A stretch of 64,000 bases of DNA. Source: Agarilytica rhodophyticola. GTDB lineage: Bacteria; Pseudomonadota; Gammaproteobacteria; Pseudomonadales; Cellvibrionaceae. Under the pieces are notes generated by a model. It saw only the letters and a list, made by a program, of their open reading frames with translations, did not search any database and was not told where the DNA came from. How positions within the stretch are numbered: the stretch's first letter is position 1; each line of letters starts with the position of its first letter. The stretch is from NCBI RefSeq assembly GCF_002157225.2, contig NZ_CP020038.1:4680501-4744500 (forward strand), read 5' to 3'. Below, one piece after another: positions 9,560 to 20,203 of the stretch. The translations under genes and the position numbers were made by a program.

Positions 9560-11335
9560 TTAGTTGATGCCACGCATGCCCTTTTTCAATAAAGGTGATA
9601 TAGCAATCATAAATACACCAACACCAACACCGACCCACATCAGAAATTCATACAACTCCGTATAAGTCGCTAGTGTGCTAACCGTATCTGCTACCTCGGC
9701 ACCAGAAGTGTCAATGGAAGCCATTTTCGCTATACGTGTTGCCACTGTTTCAGAGAGAGCAGTAGCTAAAAACCAGGTGCCCATGCTGACGCTAACAACA
9801 CGGCCAATAGAGAGTTTAGTCACAGCTGATAATCCTACCGGAGATAAACAAAGCTCACCCATAGTATGAAGCAAATAGGCCAAGACCATCCAAATTGCTG
9901 CTACCTTACCGGCATCGTCAGCAAAGTTAGCGCCCAGTACCAGTGCGCCGAAACCGAGGCCAGCTTGCAGAATGCCCAGGCCAAATTTTACTGGCGTAGA
10001 AGGCTCTAAGTTTCGCTTTGACAGCCAAATCCAAATAGCAGCAAAAGGTATGGCTAGAATGATAATAAATAATGCATTCAGAGAACCAAAAGAAGCGGCA
10101 GGAATTTCGGAGCCAAGAAAATTTCGATCGAGAACTCGGTCGGCATACAATGTCATACTACCGGCAGACTGTTCAAACAAAGACCAAAATACAATAGTAG
10201 ATACAATAAGAATCATCAGAACAACGGTGCGGCTATACTCTTTTGAGTCATGCATTTTAAAGCCATAGCCAATGAATGCCACAAGACCAAGCAACATAAA
10301 CCCAAGCCAAGTATCGTTGCCCGTAAACGCCCAAACTAAACCCACTATCATTGTTACAGCAGCGAGCCCAACAGCTACCATATCCATTCCCTTTTCATTA
10401 TTCATCATGGCAAATAAAATAATGCCGACAATGGCAACAATGAGTAAGCTATTTTGAGCTACGTGGACAATAGGCTCATTTTGAACCAACAACCACATAA
10501 CACTTAAGGAAAGAATACCGCCAATATAAATCGCCCATTCTTTGTTGATAGGCCCCAAGAAACGCTCTTTTAGAATAGCAGGGTTATTGGGTTCGGCATG
10601 GCCATCGAGATATTTCTGGCCGTATAAGAAAGTAATTAGACCAAAGACCATACCAATACCTGCAGCGCCAAATCCATAGCCCCAACCATAGTTTTCCCCC
10701 AACCAAGCGCATAAAATGGTGGCCGTAAATGAACCTAAGTTGATTCCCATATAGAAAATAGTAAAGCCTGCATCCCGGCGAGGGTCGCTTTCAGAGTAAA
10801 GCTTGCCTACTATTGTGGAGATATTGGGCTTTAGAAAACCAACCCCTACGGTAATAAGAGCTAGCGCAAAGAAGAAAACATTCAATGCCATTACATCCTG
10901 CACTACCACGTCTTCGGCTACTGTCGAACCTGCCACAAGGACATCACCATTGTTTAACGTCACCGCCTCAGTTAATATGGTACCAGCGGTATATCTCACT
11001 GCCTCATGCCCTTCGTAGGCCATAAAAACATGACCTAATGTAAGCAAAATAGCACCGAAAATAACTGCTTTTCGCATTCCCAAATAGCGATCTGCTAACA
11101 AACCACCGATTAAAGGCAAGGCGTATACTAAGCCTGCGTACGCCCCAAGGACATCGAGACCTGCCGAATCGGTAAACAAATGATACTTTGTAACATAGAG
11201 CAGGTATTTCATCCCGTAAAAAGAAAATCGCTCCCATAACTCAGTAGCAAAGCAAACATATAAGCCCTTGGGGTGACCAAAGAGTTCGCCACTATTACTT
11301 GTGGTAATCGCGGCTGATGATTCGATAGTAGACAT
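9560..11335 (-). CDS. POT-family proton-dependent oligopeptide transporter
   Basis: 591 residues with about 14 membrane segments. The N-terminus carries ELWERFSFYGMKYLL, the family's E-x-x-E-R-F-x-Y-Y/G motif for proton coupling, and FYMGINLGSF matches the second PTR2 signature. POT proteins import di- and tripeptides with protons across the inner membrane. GGAGAAAGC directly precedes the ATG. Together with the nearby M2 dipeptidase and a secreted protease elsewhere, this points to peptide feeding. Monocistronic. Confidence 0.93.
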   Translation of the reverse strand: MSTIESSAAITTSNSGELFGHPKGLYVCFATELWERFSFYGMKYLLYVTKYHLFTDSAGLDVLGAYAGLVYALPLIGGLLADRYLGMRKAVIFGAILLTLGHVFMAYEGHEAVRYTAGTILTEAVTLNNGDVLVAGSTVAEDVVVQDVMALNVFFFALALITVGVGFLKPNISTIVGKLYSESDPRRDAGFTIFYMGINLGSFTATILCAWLGENYGWGYGFGAAGIGMVFGLITFLYGQKYLDGHAEPNNPAILKERFLGPINKEWAIYIGGILSLSVMWLLVQNEPIVHVAQNSLLIVAIVGIILFAMMNNEKGMDMVAVGLAAVTMIVGLVWAFTGNDTWLGFMLLGLVAFIGYGFKMHDSKEYSRTVVLMILIVSTIVFWSLFEQSAGSMTLYADRVLDRNFLGSEIPAASFGSLNALFIIILAIPFAAIWIWLSKRNLEPSTPVKFGLGILQAGLGFGALVLGANFADDAGKVAAIWMVLAYLLHTMGELCLSPVGLSAVTKLSIGRVVSVSMGTWFLATALSETVATRIAKMASIDTSGAEVADTVSTLATYTELYEFLMWVGVGVGVFMIAISPLLKKGMRGIN

Positions 11336-12450
11336 GCTTTCTCCAAATACCTAAACTTATTTATGAGACGTTTGATATAAACGCCACCTCAAGCCTATGG
11401 GGGCCAGCCCCATTACCTGAAGACATTGTTATAGTTGGTATAGTTAACGATCGAGGTAGTAAATAGCTTGCAATCATCTATCGCCATTGTCATTTATATA
11501 AATATCTGTATAGCTCACTAACTTGTGTACAATTAATAGCTGTTGTGATTTGCTACTATTGTGTAACTTATCACCACAGGCACAGCTGCTGTATTACAGT
11601 TATACGAACGAATATGACGATTTAACAACCAGTTTTACACCAAGATCTATTCATTTAAATTTATTGTTATTGCTGCTCATCTAAGCTTTTAAGCCTTACC
11701 TAACCAAAAGTAACCGTTGATCAGCAAAGAGAGCCTAAGTAATTGTTCTAGGCTATCAGCCTCTAGCTATTACATGCTCTTTATTAACACTAGAATTGAC
11801 AGCTATTTCAGTAATTCTATCCTCCGCCAAGATAACATGTTTTACCGTCATTGATGAATGCCAAATTGAGATTTACGGCAGCTATCTCTCCTTTGGTCGC
11901 AGGATTGCACACACCGAAGACTGCTTTCAAAATGCGGTACAGTATATCGGGCTTAAGATGGAAAAAGCTGTTGTTTAAGATCAAACAAGCTAAAGAGCGA
12001 TGAGTTCCTTATGATAATTAAGCAATATGGCGAAGCTCCAAAAAGGCATGAGTGGCAATAAAGAGACACTTGTCGGCCGATCAAAAAACAATCAGTCATA
12101 TTATGCCGTTACTCTTCATACCGCTTGTGTGTGAAAAAGATTCTTGACGCCTATGGTACTACGGAAAATATCTTCAGAATATTTGCCTTAAAAAAAATAA
12201 AAACTACTTCAAACGCCAACCTCAAATGCCTATAAGTGGCTTTTAGTTAAGCTCAAGGTGACTTGTAGTTTTTATTTAAAAATTAATATTACAAAGCAGA
12301 ATAGATTTAGCCTCTGATAAAAACTTCAAAGTCTGAAATACAACCACGGCTTGTAATACACTATAGGTGAATTACCTTTTAGGGCTAACCTAAAATCCAC
12401 ATTTGTTAACAGATCAAAATAAAAATAATGAATAATTTAAGGTCTTTATC
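11336..12450. other. 1.1-kb intergenic region, no gene seen
   Basis: Divergent region between the transporter and the S15-like hydrolase. A 60-codon open stretch (11796-11978) has no family signal or ribosome-binding site. The sequence may be decayed coding DNA, but nothing could be identified. Confidence 0.45.
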
Positions 12451-14088
12451 ATGATAAAAACTATTTGCAGATATTTTTTTAGTATTTTTCTTCTCTTCGC
12501 TTTTAGCATGTATTCTCAAGCAAATATTTGTCTGGAAATCAAATTACCCCAGCACCCTAATTACACATTTGACGACGATATCAACGTTATCTCTTACGAC
12601 AATACGACGATTGCAGGCAATATATTAGTACCAAAACATCCCCCAAGCGAAAAGGGTTTTCCTGCAATTATATTTGTCAATAGTTGGGTGGTAGAAGAAC
12701 ACGAGTATCTTATACAAGCAGCACAGTTTGCAGAAAAAGGATATGTAGTTTTCAGTTATAGTGCTCGTGGCTGGGGGTGTTCAGGTGGCGAGGTAAATGT
12801 CGCCGGGGAAAAAGATATTAAAGATCTTTCTTCAATTATTGACTGGCTTATTGCCAACTATCCTATTGACTCGCAAAACATTGGTATCAGCGGTATTTCT
12901 TATGGCTCAGGAATAAGTTTGATGGGCTTAGCAAAAGAGCCGAGAATAAAAACTGCAGTCGCGATGAGCACATGGGCATCACTAACAGATGCGCTTTATC
13001 AGCAACAAACCCCACGTTTTTTTTGGGGCTTTTTACTTGTTTCCAGTGGTTTACTCACCGCAAATATGGATCCGATTATTGCACAAAACTACAACAACTT
13101 ACTTACCAATAGAAATATACCCAGCACATTGTCCTGGGCAGAAGAGCGTTCAGTAAAGAACTTTGTCAACCTAATCAATGAGCGCAATGCCCCGGTATAT
13201 CTAGCAAATAGTTTTGGCGATAACTTATTTCAGGCAAATAATCTATTAAAATTCTTCTCGCGTTTAAGTGGCCCCAAAAGATTGGATTTAAACCAAGGCA
13301 CACATGCCAGCGCAGAAGGCTTAGGTTTGCTAGGATTTGATAACTTTACTTGGCGCAATACACATAGATGGTTTGACTACTGGCTGCGTGGAATCGAGAC
13401 AGGTATTATACAAGAGCCCCCCGTAAGCACATTAACCAAAGTTCCTGCTGCAAACCAATATTACCAACGTAATTTTTTTGAAAACTGGCCTAGTAATACT
13501 ATTGGCGAAGAGGAATTTCATTTATTACCAAGAGGTTTGCTTTCCAATGGAGAATTGTCACGGCAACCTTACTCATCTTATTGGACTAAGACTAATAAAA
13601 TTTTTAGCGGCTTAGATACTTTCGCAACAACAGGAATTCCTATTCTTTCTGAGTTGTTAGATGGGCAACTACGAACCCCCGTAAGAACACCTCTAGCTTT
13701 GATCAACCGTGCAAATGGTATTGTATTTGAGGGGCCACGTCTTTCTCAAACAATGAAAATACGAGGTATTCCAAAAATAAAACTCAACGTTCGGCCCTCC
13801 CTGAAAAAGTTACAATTAAACGCTTATCTATATGACGTACACGCCGGAGTAGGTACATTAATTAGCCATGGCCCAATCACTCTATATAATGCTGAAAGAG
13901 GACAAACCCAGGAGTTAGAGTGGGAGATGGTGGCCACTGCTTATGATGTCCCAGCTGGTCACAAATTAGCGATTGCCATTGACACTTTTGATGCACTATA
14001 CGCTGTTCCAACACTACTACCCTATTCAGCTTCGTTTAAGTTTCAGCGCGATTTAAGCTCAACACTCACATTACCGGTAACTCGCTAA
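12451..14088 (+). CDS. secreted alpha/beta hydrolase, S15/CocE (X-Pro dipeptidyl-peptidase) family
   Basis: 545 residues. A Sec signal (hydrophobic residues 8-22) is followed by an alpha/beta-hydrolase fold. ARGWGCSGG is the region before the nucleophile elbow, and GISYGS at 148-153 gives nucleophile Ser150. FGDN (about 259) and GTHAS (about 286) are the likely Asp and His. The last 170 residues look like the C-terminal jelly-roll of CocE/NonD proteins. Members hydrolyse peptides, acyl esters or amides; the substrate cannot be told. It is followed by small unknown genes. Confidence 0.85.
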   Translation: MIKTICRYFFSIFLLFAFSMYSQANICLEIKLPQHPNYTFDDDINVISYDNTTIAGNILVPKHPPSEKGFPAIIFVNSWVVEEHEYLIQAAQFAEKGYVVFSYSARGWGCSGGEVNVAGEKDIKDLSSIIDWLIANYPIDSQNIGISGISYGSGISLMGLAKEPRIKTAVAMSTWASLTDALYQQQTPRFFWGFLLVSSGLLTANMDPIIAQNYNNLLTNRNIPSTLSWAEERSVKNFVNLINERNAPVYLANSFGDNLFQANNLLKFFSRLSGPKRLDLNQGTHASAEGLGLLGFDNFTWRNTHRWFDYWLRGIETGIIQEPPVSTLTKVPAANQYYQRNFFENWPSNTIGEEEFHLLPRGLLSNGELSRQPYSSYWTKTNKIFSGLDTFATTGIPILSELLDGQLRTPVRTPLALINRANGIVFEGPRLSQTMKIRGIPKIKLNVRPSLKKLQLNAYLYDVHAGVGTLISHGPITLYNAERGQTQELEWEMVATAYDVPAGHKLAIAIDTFDALYAVPTLLPYSASFKFQRDLSSTLTLPVTR

Positions 14089-14523
14089 TAGTTATATACC
14101 GCATACATTTCATTAAGCGATTTTGGAAATATGGAGAATGAATTTATTGGCAAATAAGTATTGCTATCAGTAAAGCAAGGATGCAATACATAAGTATATA
14201 CCTAGGAGCTCCGTAAATAATAGGTGGATATCGGATACACATTTGACAAGTAGGTAAAACCATTTATTAGTATTTGCATTAAAACATTAGCAACAAAATA
14301 GAAAGCACGCTTATAGTGGCGCAGTTGATTTATTTTTTGACGCCAATAACTTTTAGAGGCTGTATTTATATGTGATATGGTTAGCAAATAAATTTTCACT
14401 GCAATATACAAAAATAAAGCGGGATTATTTAATAGCTTTTTTATCATTGTTTACATTAAGCCTCCACCACTTCTTCAATAATGTTTTAAAAAAACGTTGT
14501 TGAACAATTTTTAGGAAATAACT
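14089..14523. other. intergenic, no convincing gene
   Basis: An 81-codon minus-strand reading frame (14202-14447) exists. It has no family resemblance, and its GGAGG lies too far upstream of the start. I regard the stretch as non-coding. Confidence 0.4.
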
Positions 14524-14940
14524 ATGAAAATATTGGTCACCCTCATACTTTTATTGGGTTCTTTTTCTTCGTTGGCTCAGGCAGTTAGTTATGATCGTGA
14601 TTTTTTTGTTGAAGTTACATCAACAACAAATGAAAACACGGGAACAGTGACAGAAAAGATGTTTGGAACACTAGCGTACGAAAGAGCACATGAAGAGAAT
14701 TCTTTTACTGCCGTATCCACTACATCAAATGGGTATATTTATTTTTTAGCCAGAGATAAAGGTATAAATTTTAGCTGCTTCGTTCATGAGAGTGTAAAAT
14801 CACCTTCAGAAATGGAAAACTTTAGGACAATTGCTGCAGCTTTTAATAATGGCTCTCGTATTTTAGTTACAAAATTTGGCCACTTAGACTACTGCAGTGG
14901 AGCCTCACTACATAAGAATAGCTGGCAGCATTTAAACTAG
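14524..14940 (+). CDS. small secreted protein of unknown function
   Basis: 138 residues with a clear Sec signal (LVTLILLLGSFSSLAQA, cleavage near residue 20). The mature part is about 118 residues, with two cysteines that could form one disulfide. AGGAAA precedes the ATG. No family is recognised. The next gene starts 36 bases downstream on the same strand, so the two may be cotranscribed. Confidence 0.65.
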   Translation: MKILVTLILLLGSFSSLAQAVSYDRDFFVEVTSTTNENTGTVTEKMFGTLAYERAHEENSFTAVSTTSNGYIYFLARDKGINFSCFVHESVKSPSEMENFRTIAAAFNNGSRILVTKFGHLDYCSGASLHKNSWQHLN

Positions 14941-14976
14941 TAACCCTATCTATTATTGGCTTATCTACAAGAGAAA

Positions 14977-15531
14977 ATGAAAAAATCTCATATAGTTTTA
15001 ACTACAGCCATAATTTCATTACTGGTGCTACAAGGCATCAGTAATGTTTGGTTTGCATACAACATAAACTCAAATGTAAAAAATTTAATAACACAATCTC
15101 AAAACACAAGAAAAGAGAGGGGTATAAGAGATGAATATAGTAAGCAAGAGTCCACTTTCACATCATTTCATTTAGACAACAATACTTCTAAGAGCTTAGA
15201 AAAAATAATTGAACAACAAGTTAAACTCGCACTAGCAGATTATAAAAAAGCTCTTATTCATAAGAAAGAAGAATCATTTACTTGTAATAATAAGGTGGCA
15301 CCTGTATCGGATGAATATATAGACATAAGGGAGTCGGAAGAAGCATTCTCAGCAGCAACTGACATCGTTTCACAAGCTCTCCTACAAGGAGATTGGGATG
15401 AATCAGTAAATGAAAAGCTATCTATCTATAGTGACAAAATGACAGATGCTCAGCGCAACAAAATAGTTGGAAAGTATATCCAAGCATTTAAAGAAGGTTC
15501 AATTTCGTCGGGCACTATTCCACCATTTTAA
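14977..15531 (+). CDS. membrane-anchored protein of unknown function
   Basis: 184 residues from the ATG at 14977; a TTG at 14956 in the same frame has no ribosome-binding site. One transmembrane segment (residues 5-25) is followed by a polar, mostly helical extracytoplasmic part that is partly coiled-coil-like. The C-terminal half has a regular helical pattern (SQALLQGDWDESVNEKL, then IVGKYIQAF). Topology suggests a periplasmic domain tethered to the inner membrane. No family recognised. Confidence 0.6.
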   Translation: MKKSHIVLTTAIISLLVLQGISNVWFAYNINSNVKNLITQSQNTRKERGIRDEYSKQESTFTSFHLDNNTSKSLEKIIEQQVKLALADYKKALIHKKEESFTCNNKVAPVSDEYIDIRESEEAFSAATDIVSQALLQGDWDESVNEKLSIYSDKMTDAQRNKIVGKYIQAFKEGSISSGTIPPF

Positions 15532-15747
15532 AGGCAAAGCGATAGGTAATTTCTTTATGTTCCTTCTCTTCAATAAGAAGCGTTACATAGTGGCTATCAA
15601 ATAGGTTAGCGTATCACTACTGAAAATGTTCACATTCTAAAGAAATGAAATCACTAAATTAGAGTTATCAATACTTAACAGGGTCGATTTTTAACCAAAA
15701 ATATTGCAGAATAGTAAGTGTTTTCTTATTTAAGGCAAACTTAGTAA

Positions 15748-17211
15748 ATGAACATACATATTCCGCAGTTCTTAACAAGGAAAGGCATTTTTAGCTTACT
15801 CGTTTTACTTTGCACACTGTGCTCCGCAAAAGGGTATAGTGAAAACTTCACACAAGAAAATGTTAAGAAAGCTAATGAAATAATTACAAAAATAGTGAAC
15901 GCCTATGGTGGCCAAGAAAGACTATCACAGCTTGACGGAATTTTACTTGAATATGATGTTATTAATATAAACGCCCAACAGAGTAAAGCTACCGTAGCAC
16001 CTTGGGATCGCTCAAAAGGAAAACAAGTTAACGCGTTGAGCTTTTCTAAAAAAATAGCCTATAACGAGAGTCTTGATACTAGTGGAGGCCATAATATTCA
16101 CCTAGCCACTATGATAAAGAATGGAAAGACTAAGCAAGTAGATCACCGACGACAAACCGTCGCAGTAGGTGTTAGCGGAAACTTTGCTAGTGTTGCCGGC
16201 CCTGTTGTCCGTATTGTTTCTACATTATTGGCAAAGCAACTACTCATTCATTCCACATCTACTCGTTACCTCGGCAAACAAAAAATACATGGGCAAAAAA
16301 CAGATATTATTAGCTTTGATATGGATATGGGGCCAGCTCTGACATTGTATATAAATCGCGAAGGCTATATTTTAAAAAGCGAACGGATTATAGGCCCATT
16401 TCTAGTGGAGTATTTTTTTGCAGACCACCGTCAACACCAAGGCTTATATTATCCGCATAAATCATGGTCAGTTATAAATGAGGCACCAAGCCAGGAGTTT
16501 TATATAAGTTCTATAGATTTTGACTACGACCCGGCTCGGCGAACAAAAACACCTTCGCACTATCGTATTATTGATCCACCGCCCCCACCTCAGCGTAAGG
16601 TTACTGAACTGGCAAAAAATGTCTATTGGGTAACAGATGGTGGAGCAAACAACCTTTTTATTAAAAGCGGACAAGAGGTTATCGCCGTCGGCGGCTCGCT
16701 AGACTCAGACAAACGCTTTCATGCACTACAAAATAGAATTGGCAAACTTTCCTTAAGACACGCCATCATTACTCACCACCACAGTGACCATGTAAGTGGT
16801 GTGGCAGGCCTTGTGGCGGAAGGTGCGACTATTTATACAGTAAAAGAGCATGCAAAAATAATAAAAAACGCAAGTGCGCACAAAAAACCAACAATGGTAT
16901 TCGTCAACAAAAAAATGCGCTTGCAAAATATATCGACCCCGATTGATATCTATGACATCGGGCCAACGCCACATTCCGAACATTACTTATTGGTACATTT
17001 ACCCGAGCATGGAATAATCTTTGAAGCAGATCATTTTTTAATTCCTGGGAGTGGGCCAATGCCCCCTGTTACTGATAATGTCAGAGCTTTAGTAAGTGCA
17101 ATTAAAGAATTAAAAATCAATGTAAAAACCATTGCATCTGCACATGCCGCAGTGCTGGCAAGTTTTGATGACTTACTTATTTCTCATAGGACAAAAGAAA
17201 AGCGAAAATGA
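15748..17211 (+). CDS. secreted metallo-beta-lactamase-fold hydrolase
   Basis: 487 residues. Signal peptide, then an N-terminal 250-residue beta-rich domain like those before some exported MBL proteins, then an MBL fold from about residue 285. The metal motif HHHSDH is at 343-348 (H343, H345, D347, H348). EADHF (about 427) and SAHAA (about 467) provide the remaining ligands. Members hydrolyse varied ester or amide bonds; nothing here marks a true beta-lactamase. Long gaps on both sides suggest a single-gene unit. Confidence 0.82.
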   Translation: MNIHIPQFLTRKGIFSLLVLLCTLCSAKGYSENFTQENVKKANEIITKIVNAYGGQERLSQLDGILLEYDVININAQQSKATVAPWDRSKGKQVNALSFSKKIAYNESLDTSGGHNIHLATMIKNGKTKQVDHRRQTVAVGVSGNFASVAGPVVRIVSTLLAKQLLIHSTSTRYLGKQKIHGQKTDIISFDMDMGPALTLYINREGYILKSERIIGPFLVEYFFADHRQHQGLYYPHKSWSVINEAPSQEFYISSIDFDYDPARRTKTPSHYRIIDPPPPPQRKVTELAKNVYWVTDGGANNLFIKSGQEVIAVGGSLDSDKRFHALQNRIGKLSLRHAIITHHHSDHVSGVAGLVAEGATIYTVKEHAKIIKNASAHKKPTMVFVNKKMRLQNISTPIDIYDIGPTPHSEHYLLVHLPEHGIIFEADHFLIPGSGPMPPVTDNVRALVSAIKELKINVKTIASAHAAVLASFDDLLISHRTKEKRK

Positions 17212-17836
17212 TCTGAACCTTTGTTGCCCCATGTGCTATATGTGACGAAGATCATAAAATATTATTATGGCACTGAGTGGACATAGCTTATGTCCGCCCT
17301 AGACAAAAACAAACTAGGTGCACCAAAAAATAACTGATGGTTCCTTTTAATAAGCGCTATTAAAACCTAATCTAAATATTGGTTATAAAGCACAATAGTA
17401 GAGTTTTATTTTTAGCTAGCCTTATACATTTAATTTAAGTTGTTTATTTTTAAAAATAAATGCGCTTAGGGTACTGATGCCGATAAGACGAATATTTCCT
17501 CCGCGAGTTATTAAATGAATGTCGAACAACCTCCTAGCGTGCCCACCTTCAACTAACACCGTGCTAACCGCAGACTATAGATATTGCACTATCCATAACG
17601 CAAACATACAGAGTCATAACACAAGCTCTAGCAAAAATAACGAAAATATAAACTTTCTATAACTTCTAGTTTATCCCCCTTCTCCCCCTGCTAAGGGTAT
17701 GTAAAATAATATTCATCGCATCGCCAGCTACAAAAATCTTATGGAATGCCGTGGCGATAAAAACTATATGTTTGTCCGAACACTTTTATTTTTTAGTTAA
17801 TACTGATTTAAAACACCTCAAATAGGAAAACACCCC
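17212..17836. other. intergenic, promoter region of the glycosyltransferase operon
   Basis: No reading frame of note. A 7-bp hairpin (GGACATA GCT TATGTCC, 17279-17295) follows the upstream gene but lacks a T run. The promoter of the operon starting at 17837 must lie here, but I could not place it. Confidence 0.4.
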
Positions 17837-18721
17837 ATGCCCATCTCATCAAATGTTATCGCCTTAGTAGGTGGTCGCCAATCATTTCGCACACTTGTAA
17901 AATTAGCCACGCCTGTTACAGGAGTTCTACTTTATACCCTATCTCAAGCAGCTTGGTCCGGTGCGTGGGTGCCTCAGAAAGGTGATGGCTACGCTAAAAT
18001 AGGTTATGCCGACTACAGCGCTGATGATTTTTTTGGTAATAACGATGACTTGGGGGAATTCAACGGCGTTAATATCTCGTACTATGGTGAGCAAGGACTG
18101 GGTAACAATATCGGTATCTTCGGCAGCCTGCTGTATCAAGATTTGGAACAAATTGATAGTTCAGGTAATCTTACTGAATCATCAGGCTTCGGTGATACCG
18201 AACTTGGTATACGCTATCAATGGCAAGCATCTCCTTTCGTGTTTTCGACATCATTCACCGTTAAGCTACCTTTCTTGTACGACGAAGACGATGAGCTACC
18301 TCGCGGTAATGGTCAAGAAGATTATGAATTACGCTTCCTCATTGGTCGCAGCTTAAATCAATACGGTTATTTCGGTATAGAAGCAGGATATCGTTTAAGA
18401 GTAGATGAGCCGTCTGATGAGTATCGCTACCTGATTGAGTACGGGTTTAATGTCAACGACAACTTGTACCTTAGAACTAAAATTGACGCTATTGAAAGTG
18501 CTGGCAACGCCGATACAGCAAGTACAGGTACAAATACTAACCTATCGATTACCCCAGAATTCGACTTAGGTAGGTTAGAATTAACGGCAGGATGGAATTT
18601 TGGTGAAGCAAATACGTCAAACGGGCGCTGGGGAATAGAATTCACCTATAATAAAGACCTTTATGGGGATAACGCCCTCAAAGGTGACGGCTTTCAAATA
18701 GGACTAACACGAGCGTATTAA
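17837..18721 (+). CDS. outer-membrane beta-barrel protein, first gene of a glycosyltransferase operon
   Basis: 294 residues. Export signal up to about SQAAWSG, then alternating aromatic/glycine strands (GDGYAKIGYADYS, NNIGIFGSLLYQ, YGYFGIEAGYRL) and a final IGLTRAY, all typical of a 10-14-stranded barrel. I recognise no named family beyond a general transporter-type OMP. The stop codon touches the ATG of the next gene, so it heads a four-gene operon. It may export or anchor the glycan made by the next two enzymes, which is inference. Confidence 0.72.
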   Translation: MPISSNVIALVGGRQSFRTLVKLATPVTGVLLYTLSQAAWSGAWVPQKGDGYAKIGYADYSADDFFGNNDDLGEFNGVNISYYGEQGLGNNIGIFGSLLYQDLEQIDSSGNLTESSGFGDTELGIRYQWQASPFVFSTSFTVKLPFLYDEDDELPRGNGQEDYELRFLIGRSLNQYGYFGIEAGYRLRVDEPSDEYRYLIEYGFNVNDNLYLRTKIDAIESAGNADTASTGTNTNLSITPEFDLGRLELTAGWNFGEANTSNGRWGIEFTYNKDLYGDNALKGDGFQIGLTRAY

Positions 18722-20203
18722 ATGCTAATATTGAGTACAATTATTCTTGGTGTACATGGTTTATTACTTGCTATCTTATGTGGTTTCGGGCTACACCGCC
18801 TGTCCATGGTATATCGCTGGTATCGATATAGAAATGTCAAAAAAAATTTAACTCCCACCGAGAAGTTTGCGCAGAAGCCTAGTATTACTGTGCAAATTCC
18901 TTTGTACAATGAGCGCCTGGTTGCCGAACGAGTCATCGATGCCGTTGCGGCATTGCAATATCCTGCGGGCGCTTTACAAATTCAGATTGTCGATGACTCT
19001 ACGGATGAAACCAAAGACCTGGTGTCTGAGCGAGTGCGCTATCATCAACAAAAAGGCATTAACATTCATCACGTGAGACGGGATGATCGCGAAGGTTATA
19101 AAGCAGGAGCTCTAAAGCAAGCGATGGCAAGCGCAACCGGTGAGTTTATCGCAATTTTCGACGCAGACTTCCTACCTCATCCAAGCTTGCTAGAAGACAC
19201 CATTGATCACTTTAGCGATCCTAAAGTCGGTATGGTGCAATTTCGCTGGGAACACCTTAATCGCAAACAGAGCGCGCTGACCGAAACCCAAGCGATGATG
19301 TTGGATTCACACTTCAGTTTGGAACAAAACGTTCGTCACGCTAGCGATCTATTCTTCAATTTTAATGGTACTGCAGGGATCTGGCGCACAGAAGCCATCG
19401 TAGATGCTGGCCACTGGAGCGCAGATACACTCACTGAAGACCTCGACTTGAGTTATCGCGCGCAATTGCGCGGCTGGAAAATGATATACCTCAATGAGCA
19501 GTCGTGCGCTGGCGAGATACCCGCCAATATGAATGCTTTTAAAAGTCAGCAACACCGCTGGGTTAAAGGCGGTATTCAGGTGATGCTGAAAATTCTAGGC
19601 ACAGTATGGCGCTCTCCTTTTAGTATCAGACATAAAATCGAAGCGACCTTCCATTTATCGAATAACTTGGCTTATCTGGTAATGCTGATTGATACCATAT
19701 TCTTGCTCATCCCAAGTTTATTTATTCGCGAGTATTACGGCTATAATCAGCGATTTATGTGGCTTGATATTCCTATTGTTATTATGGCTTCAGGTGGTCA
19801 TCTTATCTATCTGATTTTTGGCCAGGTCGCGCTAGGGCACTCAAAACTGAAGGCCTTGTTGAACTCTCCCAGGCTACTGCTCTTGGGCATCCAATTGGCG
19901 GTTAACAATGCTCGGGCCGCAGCGGAAGCACTTTTAGGACAAAAGAGCGAGTTTGTAAGAACACCGAAAAGTGGCGACTGCAATAAGGAGATAAAACAGA
20001 AACCACGCAAAGCGCTGCGACTGTATAATGCGGTAGCCCCTAAAGGTATGTTCTTCGAGCTACTATTCGCAATCGTCTATACCTTAGTTTTATTCTGGGC
20101 ATTTGCCCACGAAATCTGGTTCATGCTGCCGTTTTTGTTATTGCTTATTGTTGGCTTTGCCAATAATGCTATCGGCGCAGTATTTCAACAACACGCAGAA
20201 TGA
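18722..20203 (+). CDS. processive family-2 glycosyltransferase (cellulose/mannan-synthase-like)
   Basis: 493 residues. An N-terminal membrane helix, a cytoplasmic GT-A domain and three or four C-terminal helices. The catalytic set of processive GT2 enzymes is complete: DDS at 91-93, DAD at 147-149, TED at 238-240 and QQHRW at 276-280. Such enzymes polymerise beta-linked sugars from a nucleotide sugar and extrude the chain across the inner membrane. No PilZ domain is present, unlike BcsA. The start follows the previous stop directly, and the end overlaps the next start by 4 bases. The product polymer is unknown. Confidence 0.9.
   Translation: MLILSTIILGVHGLLLAILCGFGLHRLSMVYRWYRYRNVKKNLTPTEKFAQKPSITVQIPLYNERLVAERVIDAVAALQYPAGALQIQIVDDSTDETKDLVSERVRYHQQKGINIHHVRRDDREGYKAGALKQAMASATGEFIAIFDADFLPHPSLLEDTIDHFSDPKVGMVQFRWEHLNRKQSALTETQAMMLDSHFSLEQNVRHASDLFFNFNGTAGIWRTEAIVDAGHWSADTLTEDLDLSYRAQLRGWKMIYLNEQSCAGEIPANMNAFKSQQHRWVKGGIQVMLKILGTVWRSPFSIRHKIEATFHLSNNLAYLVMLIDTIFLLIPSLFIREYYGYNQRFMWLDIPIVIMASGGHLIYLIFGQVALGHSKLKALLNSPRLLLLGIQLAVNNARAAAEALLGQKSEFVRTPKSGDCNKEIKQKPRKALRLYNAVAPKGMFFELLFAIVYTLVLFWAFAHEIWFMLPFLLLLIVGFANNAIGAVFQQHAE

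Noticed and set aside
11796-11978. 60-codon reading frame in the 1.1-kb gap
   Set aside because: No start signal and no similarity that I recognise; length expected by chance.
14202-14447. 81-codon minus-strand reading frame with a hydrophobic N-terminus
   Set aside because: GGAGG lies about 15 bases before the ATG, a nearer ATG is followed at once by a stop, and there is no family signal.
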